From Bugula neritina (lineage: Eukaryota > Bryozoa > Gymnolaemata > Cheilostomatida > Bugulidae): a stretch of 64,000 nt of DNA. Below are positions 50,501 through 63,253 of this stretch, in pieces. The stretch spans positions 2,759,001 through 2,823,000 of the forward strand of contig OZ037769.1 in assembly GCA_964035545.1 (NCBI GenBank), read 5' to 3'. How positions within the stretch are numbered: position 1 is the stretch's first letter; every line of letters starts with the position of its first letter. A program made the position numbers and the translations under genes. Below the pieces are notes generated by a model, which did not search any database, was not told where the DNA came from, and saw nothing but the letters and a program-made list of their open reading frames with translations.

Positions 50501-52252
50501 TCTTACTGCTGCCTTCATCTGCTGTCACTGTGTATATCAGCTCTCCAAGCAGCCTATCAACTCTGCTCTGCTTGAAAAACTCAGAACTCAAAGCTCCGCC
50601 CCAGTCAGTTGTGTGGTAAAGGTCAAGTTTAAGGTCACTGACAGTCAGTGCAGATTCTTTGCTGCTATTGGCTGTTCGAAATGTCACAGATGAAGGCATG
50701 GTATTTCTTCTCTTTGGTATTGGTGTGGAGGCTGGGGTAGAGTTGCGACTTCCGTAATCAGTCTGTTTATAATATTCTTCTTGGTCTACAGTATATTTTG
50801 ATAAGTGTAGCTACAGGTGTATGTATGTGTGTGTGTGTGCGTGTGTGCGTGCGTGTGTGTGTGTGTGCGTGTGTGCGTGTGTGCGTGCGTGTGCCTGTGT
50901 GTGCCTGGGTGTGCCTATGTGTGCCTGTGTATGAATTTCTCAGTCTAATAATGAAATTATATGGCAATTTTGCTCAGTCAGATTATAAGGGACGAACCTG
51001 GTTGTTGAAGACTCTTAATTTCTGGGATCCAAAAATCCACTTTAGGCTCAGCTTTGACAACTGAAGCAGGCATGAGAATCTCTATTTTACATTTCTTATT
51101 ATCCGCGTGTTTGTGATTCGATTTGGTTGTAGTAGGAGAAGATAACACTGGAATAGAAATACTAAGGCCCATAGCAATACAGTCGAAATGTTTTTACAAT
51201 AAGATACAATGCCATGTCTTCCACTATACACTAAATGTGAACAATAATATTGACCGATTGATTCATTGCCTGTTATATCATAACCATTTGATGACCAGGG
51301 TAGTCGGCTGCTTTTAGTAGAGTTCAAGAGTTCAGATGTCATTGATTGTTATCTGAATGATAATTGGCTGTGTTCTACTTGTCACGTGTTTTACTTTTTA
51401 AAAGCATTATTTGATCCACTACAGCTCTATAAATTTCAAATTTCATTTCAATAGTTAAATAAAATATTAATGTGAGTAATGTAGAGTATAACATATAGTA
51501 TATAAAAAGTATATAACATAGTATATAGGAAGTATGTACAGTATATACGCAGTCTAAGCTGTATATAGTATATAGAGTGTATATGTATAGGATATATATG
51601 TAGTTGATATAATATAAAACACATATAGTATAAAGCGCACGTATAAATTATACATCAAAGAAACAAAAAACAGTTGGCACATTATAGCATGTATAAATGG
51701 CTTGTGAGACATAGACATGCTATATCTGATAGAAGGCATATTTTTGAGATGAGCTAATATCTTTCTATTCTGTAGCTACTTGTGTAAATAACTACCAACC
51801 ACTGGTAGCTTTCAGAACTATTGGCTTCTTTTCCTCTTCACTTTCATCATCTGTGTCTGCGGTCCCTTTCTTACAGCACGAATAAATAGAAATAAGATGT
51901 CCACCGACAGCGGATAACCATTTTATACTTTTTAACTTCTCCATCTTAGCTACAGTTTCCTCATATCTACACAGAAATGTATAAATGAGACCGGCCTATT
52001 TGATTTAATGTAGAGAAAAGATTAATAATAACTTTTAAATAAAATGAAATAAATAAAATAGAATAAAAATTAAGCTCCAATTAAACAAATGCAAAGAAAC
52101 GACTTTGTAATAATTTTCAATGTGTCATAGCAAAAGCATATTATATAGCGCAACTTATTTTCTTTATTAGAAGATACAACTTTTAGTGAATTGTAAGTAG
52201 TCAGCAAAGCTGCGTTGAAATCCAGCTTTTCAACTAGATATGCTGTACTCAT
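47519..52252 (-). CDS. Tandem C2-domain protein, synaptotagmin-like, probably Ca2+-independent
   Basis: Exons on minus: 52252-52155, 51966-51800, 51147-50998, 50785-50500, 49791-49625, 49408-49254, 48767-48650, 47829-47519; 1452 nt, 483 aa, all phases consistent. A C2A domain starts near LLGELIYTVTADE and continues KLHLSCVQNLPKL; a C2B domain runs from SLLVTLEHDIQKLEFLLTI through VYVKATMYHKYKK to DVLIGREIFGPY and ends near GRVSSVGGPINY. Order and spacing match the C2A-C2B tandem of synaptotagmins. Aspartates that bind Ca2+ in loops 1 and 3 are missing (C2B loop 3 reads MERSLLRQDVLIG). No transmembrane segment, but a cluster YSCCKK with hydrophobic flank at about residues 62-69 could be acylated. 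Syt14/16-like is my best guess. The first exon is less certain (weak donor GTTGCG). Confidence 0.85.
50215..50257. repeat. Perfect inverted repeat, 19-bp arms, 5-nt loop
   Basis: TATAAGTATTACTTACATA (50215-50233), spacer TAATA, then its exact reverse complement (50239-50257). It sits in an intron of the C2-domain gene (between exons 50785-50500 and 49791-49625). It can form a hairpin in DNA or RNA; AT-rich arms make a miRNA precursor doubtful. Confidence 0.85.
50345..50492 (+). repeat. TATCTACTGTATATCTACTG array
   Basis: Ten-odd copies of ATATCTACTG(TGATATACTGT) in the C2 gene, running up to the donor of exon 50785-50500 on the minus strand (donor at 50499). Confidence 0.85.
50818..50933 (+). 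repeat. GT/GC microsatellite
   Basis: GTGTGTGTGCGTGTGTGCGT-type dinucleotide run with GTGTGCCT units at its right end, in an intron of the C2-domain gene about 30 bp upstream of exon 50785-50500 (minus). Confidence 0.92.
51475..51640. repeat. ATATAGTATATA-rich repeat
   Basis: Imperfect AGTATATAACATAGTATATA units in an intron of the C2-domain gene. Confidence 0.65.
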
Positions 52253-53353
52253 TAACCTATGACACTTATTTCAACAACTTTTCCGATATTCCTTTTAGCG
52301 CTGTCTATTACAATATATGGTGCAGAATGATAAAATCTATAATGGCTTTGGACAACTGCAAAAATCTCATGGGGAAAAGGTGACTAACCTATTACAGCTA
52401 TAGCACTTGTTAATAGTTTAAAGTAGAGTAAACTGACAATAAAACCCTCTAACAAATGATATTCCTTCTACCAGATGGCAAGAATATCTACCATTTGTGA
52501 ATGCATCATTGACTATAGCTAACAGTGAAATCAATATTACAGTTCTATGACATAGCAATCTCCCAAGAAATGCAGTCTTAAATAGTTCAAATATAATTAC
52601 AATATTATGTTTGTTCTAGGTTTAAGCCAACATAATTGATTCGAATCAAATGAGTCACTGTAAACATGAATGAAGTTAAAATGGCATTTTAATGATAGCT
52701 TTGCATAATTTTAAGGAATGTATCGCGTAAAAGCTAGTGCTTCAAGGCTTATGTTGTCATGAATAAGCTATAAAAAGCGTTTGACAGATAAAAATAGCTG
52801 CCATGCAGAAGTAACAAAATTTGGATAAAATAAAGACAATGCCGGGAGTTGTGCATCTTTGAGTAAAACAAACCATATACGATAAAAAACTAGCATTTCT
52901 TGGCACAAAGAACAAGAGTTTGAATTTCATGACGTTGAATCACAGAACAGAGAAGCAAACTCCAACCTAATACTTTCATCGGTCAAACTTCTATATACGT
53001 TACTTAATATTTATAACTTTAGATTGATTTGTAAAAGTTCAGATTTTACCTTTTAGATCAAAGTTACTAGGTGCTAATGCATTGCATATAATATTCTAAC
53101 AACTTATTAATCGAGTGATAATGAAACAGGGCATTGCTCTATACTGAATTGTGAACCAAAGCCATAATCAATAAAGTTCCAAGTGAAACATATTTTTGAT
53201 CTCTATTTAGCATTAATTGGCTTCTATTTTATTACCAGATGAAAGCTAAAATGAAGCATTTTCAAGAAATATACATCAAATTGAATAGAAAAAATTCAAT
53301 CATTGTCACTAACTACCAAATAGCATATATTGTGGCGTAGTGATTGTCCAGTA

Positions 53354-53425
53354 GCCCTCATAGTGTAATGGTTAGCAAGGTTAGTTGCAAGTTAGAGGTC
53401 TGTGGTTCGATTCCAAGTGGGGGCA
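53354..53425 (+). tRNA. tRNA-like cloverleaf, nominal anticodon GCA; possibly a tRNA relic
   Basis: 72 nt. The 7-bp acceptor stem pairs fully (GCCCTCA with TGGGGGC, one G-T). A-box-like TAGTGTAATGGTTAGCA and B-box GGTTCGATTCC are present. The anticodon loop TTGCAAG gives GCA (Cys). The T-stem has one mismatch (TGTGG/CCAAG), the D-stem and the anticodon stem each have a bad pair. Overall sequence does not resemble animal tRNA-Cys, so a pseudogene or a SINE head is about as likely as a working tRNA. Confidence 0.45.
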
Positions 53426-54819
53426 GAAGGCTTTACATATAACACATTATAAATTACTAGTTTGGTTTGGTGACTAATATAACAATAACAATATATGATA
53501 TAATACATTACCTTACATGTCAATAACATTAACCAACTATAGAATTTCGTAAGGGGCTCTTTAATTCAAACAGAACAAGATGATAATTTAAACTCAGTTC
53601 AGCCTGTCGTTAAATTATTGCTGCCAGGCTACAGTAGCTGACTTCCACTATATGTGCATGGTTGGGAGCTTAGTTCCGAAGTTGGTGAGGGACCAAGGGA
53701 ATTGTTATTATTCTCTACTTACAATTGTCAACTGTTACTATTTTCACCACAACACCATTATTTATGTTCCCATGTTAATTAGATATTACTAGATCAATAA
53801 TAATATATAGATCTACATTTACTATTGTGTATAATGCTGTATAAAGTGCATTTGCAATGCGTTTTATGTAGAGGCACTTTATGCATGAACCCAACCACGT
53901 AATCCGTTGTATATATCAAACTCGCCAACACGGACTCTATGTATTGCATGCTTAACTAATTGAAGAAATAACATAGACTGGAGACCCTAGTTTAAAAATG
54001 GATAGTAAATAGTGTTGTTTAAATTGGTGCAAATAAATTCAGTTTTATGGTAAATTAATATCATGACTTGGAAATGCCTTCCGGTACAGATAGTTTGCAC
54101 ACTCTTGCCTGAACTGAATATAAAGTATAATGCCTGATTCACAGATTACGTAAGCCTAAATGATAGCATATTATTTTAATGTTTTGAGATTACCAGATTT
54201 CTACTTCACAGAAGCAGTTTGGTTGTAGTCTAAACAGAAAAAGTACATTTCAATAATCAGATTGACAAAAATTCGTACTTTCAAGCTGTTATGAAAAAAA
54301 AATCGCTCATTATTAAAAGACTCGTGTGCATCACAATGTTTGGATTTTGGTTATTTGAAAATTTTTGCCATCTAATAACATTTGTTCATATGATTTGGCA
54401 TTTTATTAGTTTCATGGGAATGCATATGGTATGAATAACTCTTAATTTTTAAATTCAGTGTATAGAAACAAGTTCTATATAGTTGCCTCTAAGAGTTTCA
54501 GCTGGGATCATTTAATGTTTCCATTATGTTCAATAAACTGTTAACTTATCTAGTTTTCTTATGAAATATTTTCAGCTTTTAACCTGCAAACAATTTGCTG
54601 CTGCTTTTGTCAGCACACAGAACACAGGTATATTTAGGCTGCAATTTATACAACTCATATAACGGTTGTAGTTTTGATAGTTCTAAAGCAAATGCATTAC
54701 CAATTAACTTCTAAAAATTGTAGCCATTACTGAGTTGAGCTTAGTATAAAATTTATAGACATGCTGACGACAGAAAAACACTGAAACATCGAGTTAATGA
54801 AGTCATGTGTTTAACTTAC

Positions 54820-54847
54820 CGGTTGCAGCACCTTAGCTCTTTGATAA
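54820..54847 (-). other. Possible 5'UTR exon of the C2-domain gene
   Basis: A 28-nt segment on the minus strand is flanked by acceptor CTTTACAG and a perfect donor CCG|GTAAGT. Acceptor TCATAG|GTTAATG at 52256, four bases before the predicted ATG, is a matching downstream end. Splice-signal evidence only. Confidence 0.3.
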
Positions 54848-55678
54848 CTGTAAAGTAAGTAACACCAAAATCATTTATTGCGTAAAGTCATATGATAGAA
54901 TGAGATTGATTTACCTACTATACTGATGTATGTGGTGTAAGCTTATTGAAACTTAAGCGCTATATCTGGTTGAATATATAAAATGTATATATTAATAGCA
55001 TACTAGCAGTTATAACGTGTGTATAATATTGATTCTTCTGTGTCACTCTTTAGCCACTATTATATCTAGCATATTATTATGTAATTATTTAGTATATTCA
55101 CATTACATTGTAAATAAAATACTAAGTGTTAAAACAACTGTTTGATTTTTTTGATGATGCAGAAATCATTTACATTTATATGAAAAGTTTGTCTTATATC
55201 ATCTGTACTATATATAAGTATTATTATATTAGTACAACTGTATATACCTTAATATTCTACACATTAACTAGTATTATAATAATATATGTTTATAAACTGC
55301 ATTATTATGTATTATAATATATAGAGCTGATAGGTGCATGTCATCTTATTAATGTATCATTGAAACTAGCCACCATGCATAGTAATAGAGATGTAGTTAT
55401 ACATTTTACTGTAAGGGTTGTTAAAAAAGCATATCTAGTTTAAACTGATATTCTTATGTATTGCATGGCAAACAGAGTCAAAATACTCTATATACTTGAC
55501 ATGTTAAACACAGTACTTTAATTATTAAAGTCTTGTTATGTAACATATTTGTTGTTTCTCTTGATGCTTTTTCTCTCGTGTAGAAAAGGCAGCATGGAAT
55601 ATTAAAATAAAGCATTTACTGGGAGTAATCTTATCTTCAGAGACAAAACAGAGTTTCACGATGCATTGAAGAAAACAA

Positions 55679-55684
55679 TTTATT
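55679..55684 (-). terminator. Candidate poly(A) signal of the clusterin-like gene
   Basis: AATAAA on minus, 77 nt past the stop codon at 55761. Confidence 0.65.
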
Positions 55685-55760
55685 GTAACATTTTCAGTGA
55701 ACAAATCAAGCTAGCATTCATGTCTTTCTCACGGTGCTGCCAAATGTAACAGCTGTTCTT

Positions 55761-58700
55761 CTAAGCAGAACCGTTTTCTTTAGCTAGTTTTGCGGCAGCA
55801 ATAGAGTATTTGACGATAGTGGCTGCTGACTCAGCATCGGCAGCAAGCAAGTCTATTCCCTCCGCGACAATAAAGTTGTAAATGTTACCAAACAGTGTTA
55901 CGGTGACGTCGGTGTTAGTGAACTTTCCAGTAAAGAAATCGTAGTTGTAACGATCATAGAGGCACTGAAAAAATAAAGGTAAGTTTATACAAACCAGAGT
56001 ACCCTGGCAACAGCAGTGTTATTATTATTGCAGCTTTCACGAGCTTTAATTAAATATTAACATTTTCAAATTTGAGTTTAATATATTATTTACATTTATT
56101 ATTATTAATTATATTTATATTATTCAGTATATATATTCACCATTAGTTTAATTTTTCTGTTTTCTGCTTTTTGAATTACGTATTTTAATCAGCAATACAC
56201 TTGTAGTAGTTTGACTAACACATGGAAGTATATATACTGATACTGGTATAGCAAGACAAGACTAAGTTATGTACCTTAACAATGGCAAAGCTATTGTCGA
56301 TGGCGTTGTCTTCTATCCAGGCAGCGTCAATCCTTTCCACTTCTAATGCATCATTGGCAACTTTCCATCCGGGGCAAGCTGTATTAATATAAAACATACT
56401 CACCTACAGCAACTGCAACAAACGGCTGCATTTTTATATGTTTTTGTACCCAAGTATACTTAAATGCATTTGTTTGGAGTGTACAGTGATACAATTCGCA
56501 TAAATTATGTCTGATTATGATGAGAGACTGTAACATCTGATAAATTATTCTACTAAAAATGGTTAAATGCAAAGAGAATGTTAAAGTGAGTTTTTAAATT
56601 TGGTTTTCCAATTAGTAGATCCTTGTGATTGTTTTTAGACCAATTATAATAATACAAACTACTTCATAGCTACTAAGCAATATAATAATACAGGGTTTCA
56701 CTCTAACAGAACCTCATTTGTATAAACATAAAGCCCAGTTTTCTGAAAATGTAAATAATATACTCACAAATTTCAGCATCAAAACTGCAGTCGCTACAGA
56801 TATTTGGATTAGCGTAGTAGCCACATTTGTCATTATTCGTTCTCAAGTCATTGCAGCTTGGTGGGCTGGATGGCAGAGGTGATGCTGTAGTGGTTATAGC
56901 ATCAGTCCTTTTAGTCAAGTCTGTTGGAAACCCAAAACATGCTTAACTATGCAGCAAAGCCTGGATATGATATTTTCTAGGTTTTATACAAATTACTTCA
57001 TGTTGAAATCGAGTAAAGAATATAGATTAAAAAGTTTCATTTTACTTAACATTTTTAAACATTATATACATATTTGTAATTTGAAAAAAATGGGAAAAAA
57101 TTTAGAAGCCATATATTCTACTTATTACCATTGAAATATAACTTTTAATTCAGCGGTAACTGAGGTGAAAGTGGAAACAACTCCTAATCTTTCATTTAAT
57201 ATATGTTGGAATTTATTAGTATGTATAAGTAAGAAATTGCAAATTAGTGCTACATGAGATATTGATTAGGTGGTGTAAAAATTTAGTTCATCAAATAATA
57301 TTAGTGCCAAATGTCGACTGAAAGTTTGGTACTGAATTTGGCCTACTTATATTAAAAATAAATTAAGATATAGAACTTACAGTTTAGGGATCTCCTTCTT
57401 TTGCCTACAAACAAAATACACACAATGAGCTATTAAATATATTTAAATAGAGCAATTTGTATTGAGCACAAGATCTTATTCATTCACTTCACATCTAGTG
57501 AATTTGCTGCAATCGTCTTAAAACAAATGATAGTATCAATGCAACTGCATCTATCTTTGTTAACCTGCAGACTTACTAAAAAATCTTTTCTCATATATTT
57601 TCCAAGTAGCAGTCATAAAGAATACGCACAAACAATTGATCCTATTATCATTAATTGTTGACCCTACATAGAGATGATAACTCTTGAAAAATTCTAACTT
57701 ACTAATAATTATATCATTATTTTAAATTTTTGATGATACCTGTGATGAGGTTACCAACAAAGTTGGCAGCGTTTTGCAGAGTATCTATTGCGTCTGAACC
57801 AAAACTAATGATTTGCTTTCCGGCGTTTGTTGCAAAATTAAGTGCAGTATCTAAAATTGCAAACAACACAAACTACAAATAATAAAAAAATAAATTATGT
57901 ATTTATCAACTACCAGGTATACTAGCTGTTGCAAGTAACAATATCATATGAAAACATGTTTTGCTGCATTATGGTTTAGTAAATTATAATGTCAATGCTG
58001 AGTACAAGTACAGCTTCTGTCAATGTGCCAGCATGTCAACCTATACACCAATCTCTCATATTACTGACACATAAGCAGACGACGTTGAAAAAGAATTAAA
58101 AATACTTTGCCATTTAGAGCTTTTTTTAACAGGTGACAAAAACTTTCAGGTAAAACCAGATTCAAATAATAACAAGAACACAATTTTTAAAGCAAAAAAA
58201 TTGTATAATATCAAGCATCGAATTTGATAACTAGAGTTGCTATAATAAACTTATTCGATCAATAAAAATTTGCACATCTGTATTCTAGAAACTGCGTCTT
58301 TGCTTAATCAAAATTTGAAACTTATTTTGAAAAGTGACTCACTGATTGCTGCGGTGAACTCTGCTCCAGCAACTATGGCAACTTTCTGAGCACCATTCAC
58401 ACCACTTCTGATATCTAAACTCAAACAATACACAGTTTAATAGTACTAAAATAAAGCACTATAACCAAGTTATTGATGATACTACACGAGTTATATAGAA
58501 AGAATTATATGTCTGCAACGGAGCATCATAAGTAAGTAATATTAGTTTAAATTACATTCTGATTTCAAGCATATATATTATGATAATGAATAATTATGAT
58601 AGAACTACCCATAATAACTTATGAAGTTGTCAAAGAATGCTAGTTAAATATATTATGATTAGAACTTGTTTATACGTCAGCCTAATGTTGACATTTTAAG

Positions 58701-59887
58701 AGTATGACAACAAAAACTTATAATGTGGCAGTACATCAACACAAGCAATCATGTAATACAAATTATAACGTAGCCATATAGCACTTTGATAGAATTTATT
58801 AAAGTGATACACATATCAAAATACAGTTTATATTAAAATATGCTACATAACTATACTCACTGCTGCCTATGACGTTGATGGCGTTCTGTGCTCCAGAAGT
58901 TGCACTGGAATACTGGTTTGTGACAGCACCTGCGACGCTGTTGCTATGACTCACAAAGAAGTTGGGAACATCCTCAGTGACAAATGACACAAGAGATGGG
59001 CAAGAGTCCTTTCTGCAAATAATTGTACAATCAATTATACTTCCCCCGTGCATTTACAGACCAACTTTTGACATTTTTATACTAAAACTAAAACTAAAAG
59101 ACTATAAGTTAATTAACATTGGCAGGCAAAAAGCAGCAAAAAACATGAGAAAGGGGTTAAGATCAGTATTAAAAGTTTGGGGGGCAGCAAGGGTCTACAG
59201 GGGTGCACAGGGGTTTGAACACTGGCTGAGATGTGAGACAATCTACTTACTTATCTTTACATTTTTGTTTCACGCATGAGGAGCAAGAAGTGTTGGCTAC
59301 TTCCTTGAGATCATCACAGGCGTCATCAATAGGAGCCATGGCATCTAAAGCTGCCTGTAGCTCGGCTGTTTGGGCATCAACAGCGGTTTGTAAAGTTGGA
59401 CCTCCACTGATGGACAAATCTAATAAACATATTCAAAAGCATATTGCATGTATATCACTACTCACTAATCTAGTAATAATCTGCATCAGAAGCTATAACA
59501 CTTAAACATATTATATTAAGGACAAAATGGCATCATTTACAAATGAAATAGCATATAGAAAAATTATACAACTATTCAAGTTTCGTTTATAGAAAGCAAA
59601 AGAATGGTCTAAGAAACTTTTAGAATTAGTTGATCAACAAAAATTGCTTTTTTACCGGAATAAAACAGAGTGTTTCAGAATAAACTGATTATACATAAAC
59701 TATTATGCTTGCATGATGCTTAAAAACAGTTACACCTTGTATACTTTTACTTCACCAAGTTATACATAGTCTCGCACACTTTCTACTCACCAAGTAACAC
59801 ATAGTCTCGAAGCTCAACAATACTGCTTGGTTGTGAGAACACAACCATAGGGAACAGTAGAATACCACAGAAGATCTTGAAAGACAT
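55761..59887 (-). CDS. Secreted two-cysteine-cluster protein resembling clusterin
   Basis: Exons on minus: 59887-59791, 59419-59251, 59012-58861, 58414-58343, 57850-57740, 57404-57381, 56920-56768, 56378-56275, 55964-55761; 1086 nt, 361 aa; every internal intron up to the C-terminal part keeps frame. A signal peptide (residues 1-19, FCGILLFPMVVFS core) precedes two five-cysteine clusters: C-x10-C-x2-C-x4-C-x6-C at 67-93 and C-x9-C-x8-C-x2-C-x7-C at 231-261. Human clusterin (extracellular chaperone) has C-x10-C-x2-C-x4-C-x7-C in its beta chain and C-x9-C-x6-C-x2-C-x7-C in its alpha chain. Between them lies KRRR|SLN (202-208), like clusterin's RIVR|SL processing site. The C-terminal DVTVTLFGN...AAKLAKEN recalls clusterin's VVVKLF...TVAEKALQEY end. 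Helical Ala-rich middle. Homology is inferred from pattern, not overall identity. Confidence 0.85.
57381..57404 (-). CDS. 24-nt microexon encoding the predicted convertase site
   Basis: Acceptor TTTGTAG, 24 nt, donor ACT|GTAAGT, phase 1-1. It encodes GKRRRSLN, a [KR]-x-[KR]-R furin-type site between the two cysteine clusters. Skipping it would keep the frame and remove the site. Confidence 0.7.
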
Positions 59888-59941
59888 CTTGAATCTGGAA
59901 ACAAGTTCTCGTAAAGTGAAGATATTTACAAAACCTCCCCA

Positions 59942-59949
59942 TATTTATA
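59942..59949 (-). promoter_or_regulatory. TATA box of the clusterin-like gene
   Basis: TATAAATA on the minus strand, 55-62 nt upstream of the ATG at 59887. With initiation about 30 nt downstream the 5'UTR would be about 30 nt. A CCAG just before the ATG could alternatively be an acceptor. Confidence 0.55.
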
Positions 59950-60879
59950 CCAAATCTAACCTACGGTTTTCAGAGCATTCTTGGAAACCAAGTGACATCT
60001 AGCCTTAGTTCTACTTTTGGTAGTGCTTGAAAGTTGGAAATGGAGAGATACACCCCCATTCAAAACAAAGTTTATAAGGAATTAGTGGAGGCAAGCAAAT
60101 ATGAGGGTGACACTATAGACAAAGGGCTAGTTGTAAACTAATATTTGAGTGACCATTCTAGCTAAAAATTGACATCGTACACGTGGCATAATTGTTCAGT
60201 GAGTAGGTTGTCTAAAAATGGTGACCGAAAACATATTTACTGTATTCACTACTACATTCACATATTTACTATATTCACTACATGCTATTATAATGATATT
60301 GCAGTAAAATATTTATGTTACCTTCTATATATCATAATATGTTATTTCAAAATATATATATATTGCCTCTATTCAATTTGTTTAATAAATAATAATAAAT
60401 TAAATAGATGCAATTTAAATGGCATACATGTTATGAGCTGTAAAAATATGATATTTGCTGCAGAATAAATATATGGACACATGGACGCATAGCAATAACT
60501 AATGTAGATAGTATAATTTTTCATTAATATTAATAAGTTTTTGATTTATTTCACTGGAAAAAAATATGATCTTGAAAAAAGCTATTAAATTGTAATCCGT
60601 ACTGTAATAGTAAACTTCAAAATGGTTACAAATGGCTATATAAACTTTCTCTCTCCAAATTGAAAATACTTTAATCTCATCTTTGTGCCCCATAGTGTGG
60701 TGGAAAAACAATAAACACAGTTGTTTAGACTTGAAGATATATCATGCTATATAACAATTATTGCTGTGATATATTTAGAACTAAAAAAGGTTGTATGTAT
60801 AAGGAGACCAAATAATGCAGTGAGTTTATACACTGCTTTTATATCTCAGATAGAATAAACAATGACAAAAAAGGAGCAA

Positions 60880-61170
60880 ATAAGAAAGGTGTTTTGCTTT
60901 AGTATACATAGATATATATGTTTATTGTCGCAGACTGAAAGAAAAGAGCAAAAGAGATATTGTTATAAGCCATAAGTGATAAGTGTTAAGTCATAAGGGA
61001 ATGAATATTAGAAAATGTTGGGTTTATATAACAGTCTAAAAAGTTAGCTAGTTTGTAGTAGCCAGAATCATTGTAGAAAAAGCATAATATAGCTAACATA
61101 GCTATGATAATACAAGTAAAGCTGTGATTATTCAACAAGCTTTCCAACCTCATGTAATGTCCCAACAAAA
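60880..61170 (-). mobile_element. Interspersed repeat, minus-strand copy
   Basis: The reverse complement contains GCTATATTATGCTTTTTCTA, GACTGTTATATAAACC, CTTATGACTTA and TTTCAGTCTGCGACAATAAA, in the same order as the copy at 40842-41204. Divergence is moderate, so these are old or separate insertions. Confidence 0.7.
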
Positions 61171-63088
61171 GGTATGACACCGAAGCTGTCTATTAAACAT
61201 TAAATAATAGATCTAAGAAACTGCATAATGTAGGTGTGTGAAAAGTTTCAGGTATATGAAAATATAATATTACGCACAAGTATAATAATATAGTAAAAAA
61301 ATAGATTTTTTGAATGCTAGTTCCTCTATGTCTATATATACATAAAATTATATTTTAATAACCCACTGTTTTACATGCTATAAAATAAGAGCTTAGTTCT
61401 AAAAATTATAAAACTGAGTATTTTATTTTTAAAATTCTATTGACGTTTTGTGGCAGTAAAAATAAAATTTGAAACAAATCAACCATGACAATATTACGTG
61501 ACAAGACTAAAATAATGTGTCATATACGTGTAGATGTGTTGACAAGTGTGTCTGCTTTCTAAATATTACTACACATGGGTGTAATACCAGCAGTATTAGA
61601 ATTCTAACAAGTGTCATGTTTCTTTTTGACACCTAGTAGCAGTTGCTTGCAAAAAAAGCATGATGAGAAAGTAGCTGCGTCATTGTCTAACAACTATGCT
61701 GCCTAATAGAATAACTCAAAGAAACTCATTAATGAACATCTTTTCTTGGTATTTTGAGAAGTGGTTGCTCAGTGTAATATAAACTTATTCTATAAGGTCT
61801 TTTATATGTATTAAGATATATATATATTAAATTTGAATGACATTGGTTTTTAGCCTGCGTATACTTGAACGCTTACTTAACTGTTTAAAATACTCTCCTG
61901 TTTGAAAGTATAGAAAGTAAAATAAGTGTTACAGATGCAACGGTAGTCATAAAATTTAATGATTGCTTCAATGCAGTAACAAATTAATACATAAGAGGTT
62001 TGAAAATACATAATGAGCATATAGCAAAGGAAAAAGATAAAGAGTAAACATTAGATGAACGACAGATCTAACACCGAATGGCAAGAAAATGCATGCAAAG
62101 GTAAGAGCAAAAGTTTTTTATGAGAATATGAGAAATATAAAACATTGTCAGGCACTTTATTGTAAGTATGAGGGTAAAAATAATAAAACTTTTGACAATT
62201 TGAAACTCCACATTGAAAATTTTCTTTTTACACTTGCAATGAGCTGCTGGTGACACGTTGTCGAATAGTTGTTGAAACTGCTTACAGAAATAACTTTTTG
62301 TTCATCTAATAACTGTTGTTGTATATTTGGTATATACTTATACACAGTTTATTTTGTGAGGTAACTTTTTTCTTTTTTTCGGTTATTTTTAATACGATCA
62401 AGGCTTTTGCAAAAGTGTATATATATGGTAGCCTACTATAACAGTAGTTGAGTTATTATTTCTTTATTTCTTTAAATAGTGTGCCAAAAATGCTAAAATA
62501 ACTATACTACTATTCATTTATTATGCAATAGCTTAATAGTGTAATAGCCCATAGCTGTAAGTAAAATATGAACGAAAATTAGAATATAATGATTAAATCA
62601 AGTAGTAACAAAATAATTTATTTTAAAGCTAATTTTTGACATAGCAAATACAGCTGAAACTTTTAGAATAAATTTTACATTAGAAAAAGGTAAGAGAATA
62701 TAGCACAAAATCTGAAAAAAACTATTATAGATTAGTGCTAGAATTTTATAGCTAATATACACTGTATCTCAATAGATATATACAAATATTTTTAAAACAT
62801 GAACAACTCTTCTAGAAAGTTTAGGACGTCAATCAGAAAAAAAATAACAATATAAACAGGTTGCAAATTAGGCAACTAATAAATAAAAATAAACTATGCA
62901 TGTATAATTTAGATTATTTTTGCTCTATCAAAATACTATATTTAGGCAGAAACTGTGTCACATAAATATTATATAATGTTTAAAATGGTGGTGTATTGAA
63001 ATATATTTAGAAAATAAAGAAAGAGTTTTACGTATTGCTGGTTGAGATTAATAAACTAAAATTAGTTTCTGCCTGTCACATCTTCCAA

Positions 63089-63117
63089 GTGTCAGCTGAC
63101 ACGGCAGCTATATTTAT
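63089..63117 (+). promoter_or_regulatory. Candidate promoter elements of the second clusterin-like gene
   Basis: A perfect 14-bp palindrome GTGTCAGCTGACAC (63089-63102, with a CAGCTG E-box) is followed by a TATA-like TATATTTA at about 63110. They lie about 140-165 nt upstream of the ATG at 63254. Motif evidence only. Confidence 0.35.
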
Positions 63118-63253
63118 CTGCCAGCATATTGAAATATGACAGTTGACATAAGTGGCAGTAGTAAACAAATAAAACTGGATAAACTTGTTGAGATTAAGTC
63201 TGTGCTCATAACATCAGTCATAGGAAGTATAGTCAGTTGATATAACAGAAGGC

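Larger units (their letters stand above)
52257..55678. other. Region upstream of the C2-domain gene
   Basis: Apart from the tRNA-like element at 53354-53425 and the possible 28-nt leader exon near 54830, no coding or regulatory element is supported. Open frame 55126-55317 is AT-rich with no recognisable content. Confidence 0.55.
59950..63253. other. Intergenic region between the head-to-head clusterin-like genes
   Basis: Contains the minus-strand copy of an interspersed repeat (about 60880-61170) and otherwise AT-rich sequence with no supported exon. Open frames at 60169-60468 and 60499-60711 are composed of AT-rich residues only. Confidence 0.6.
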
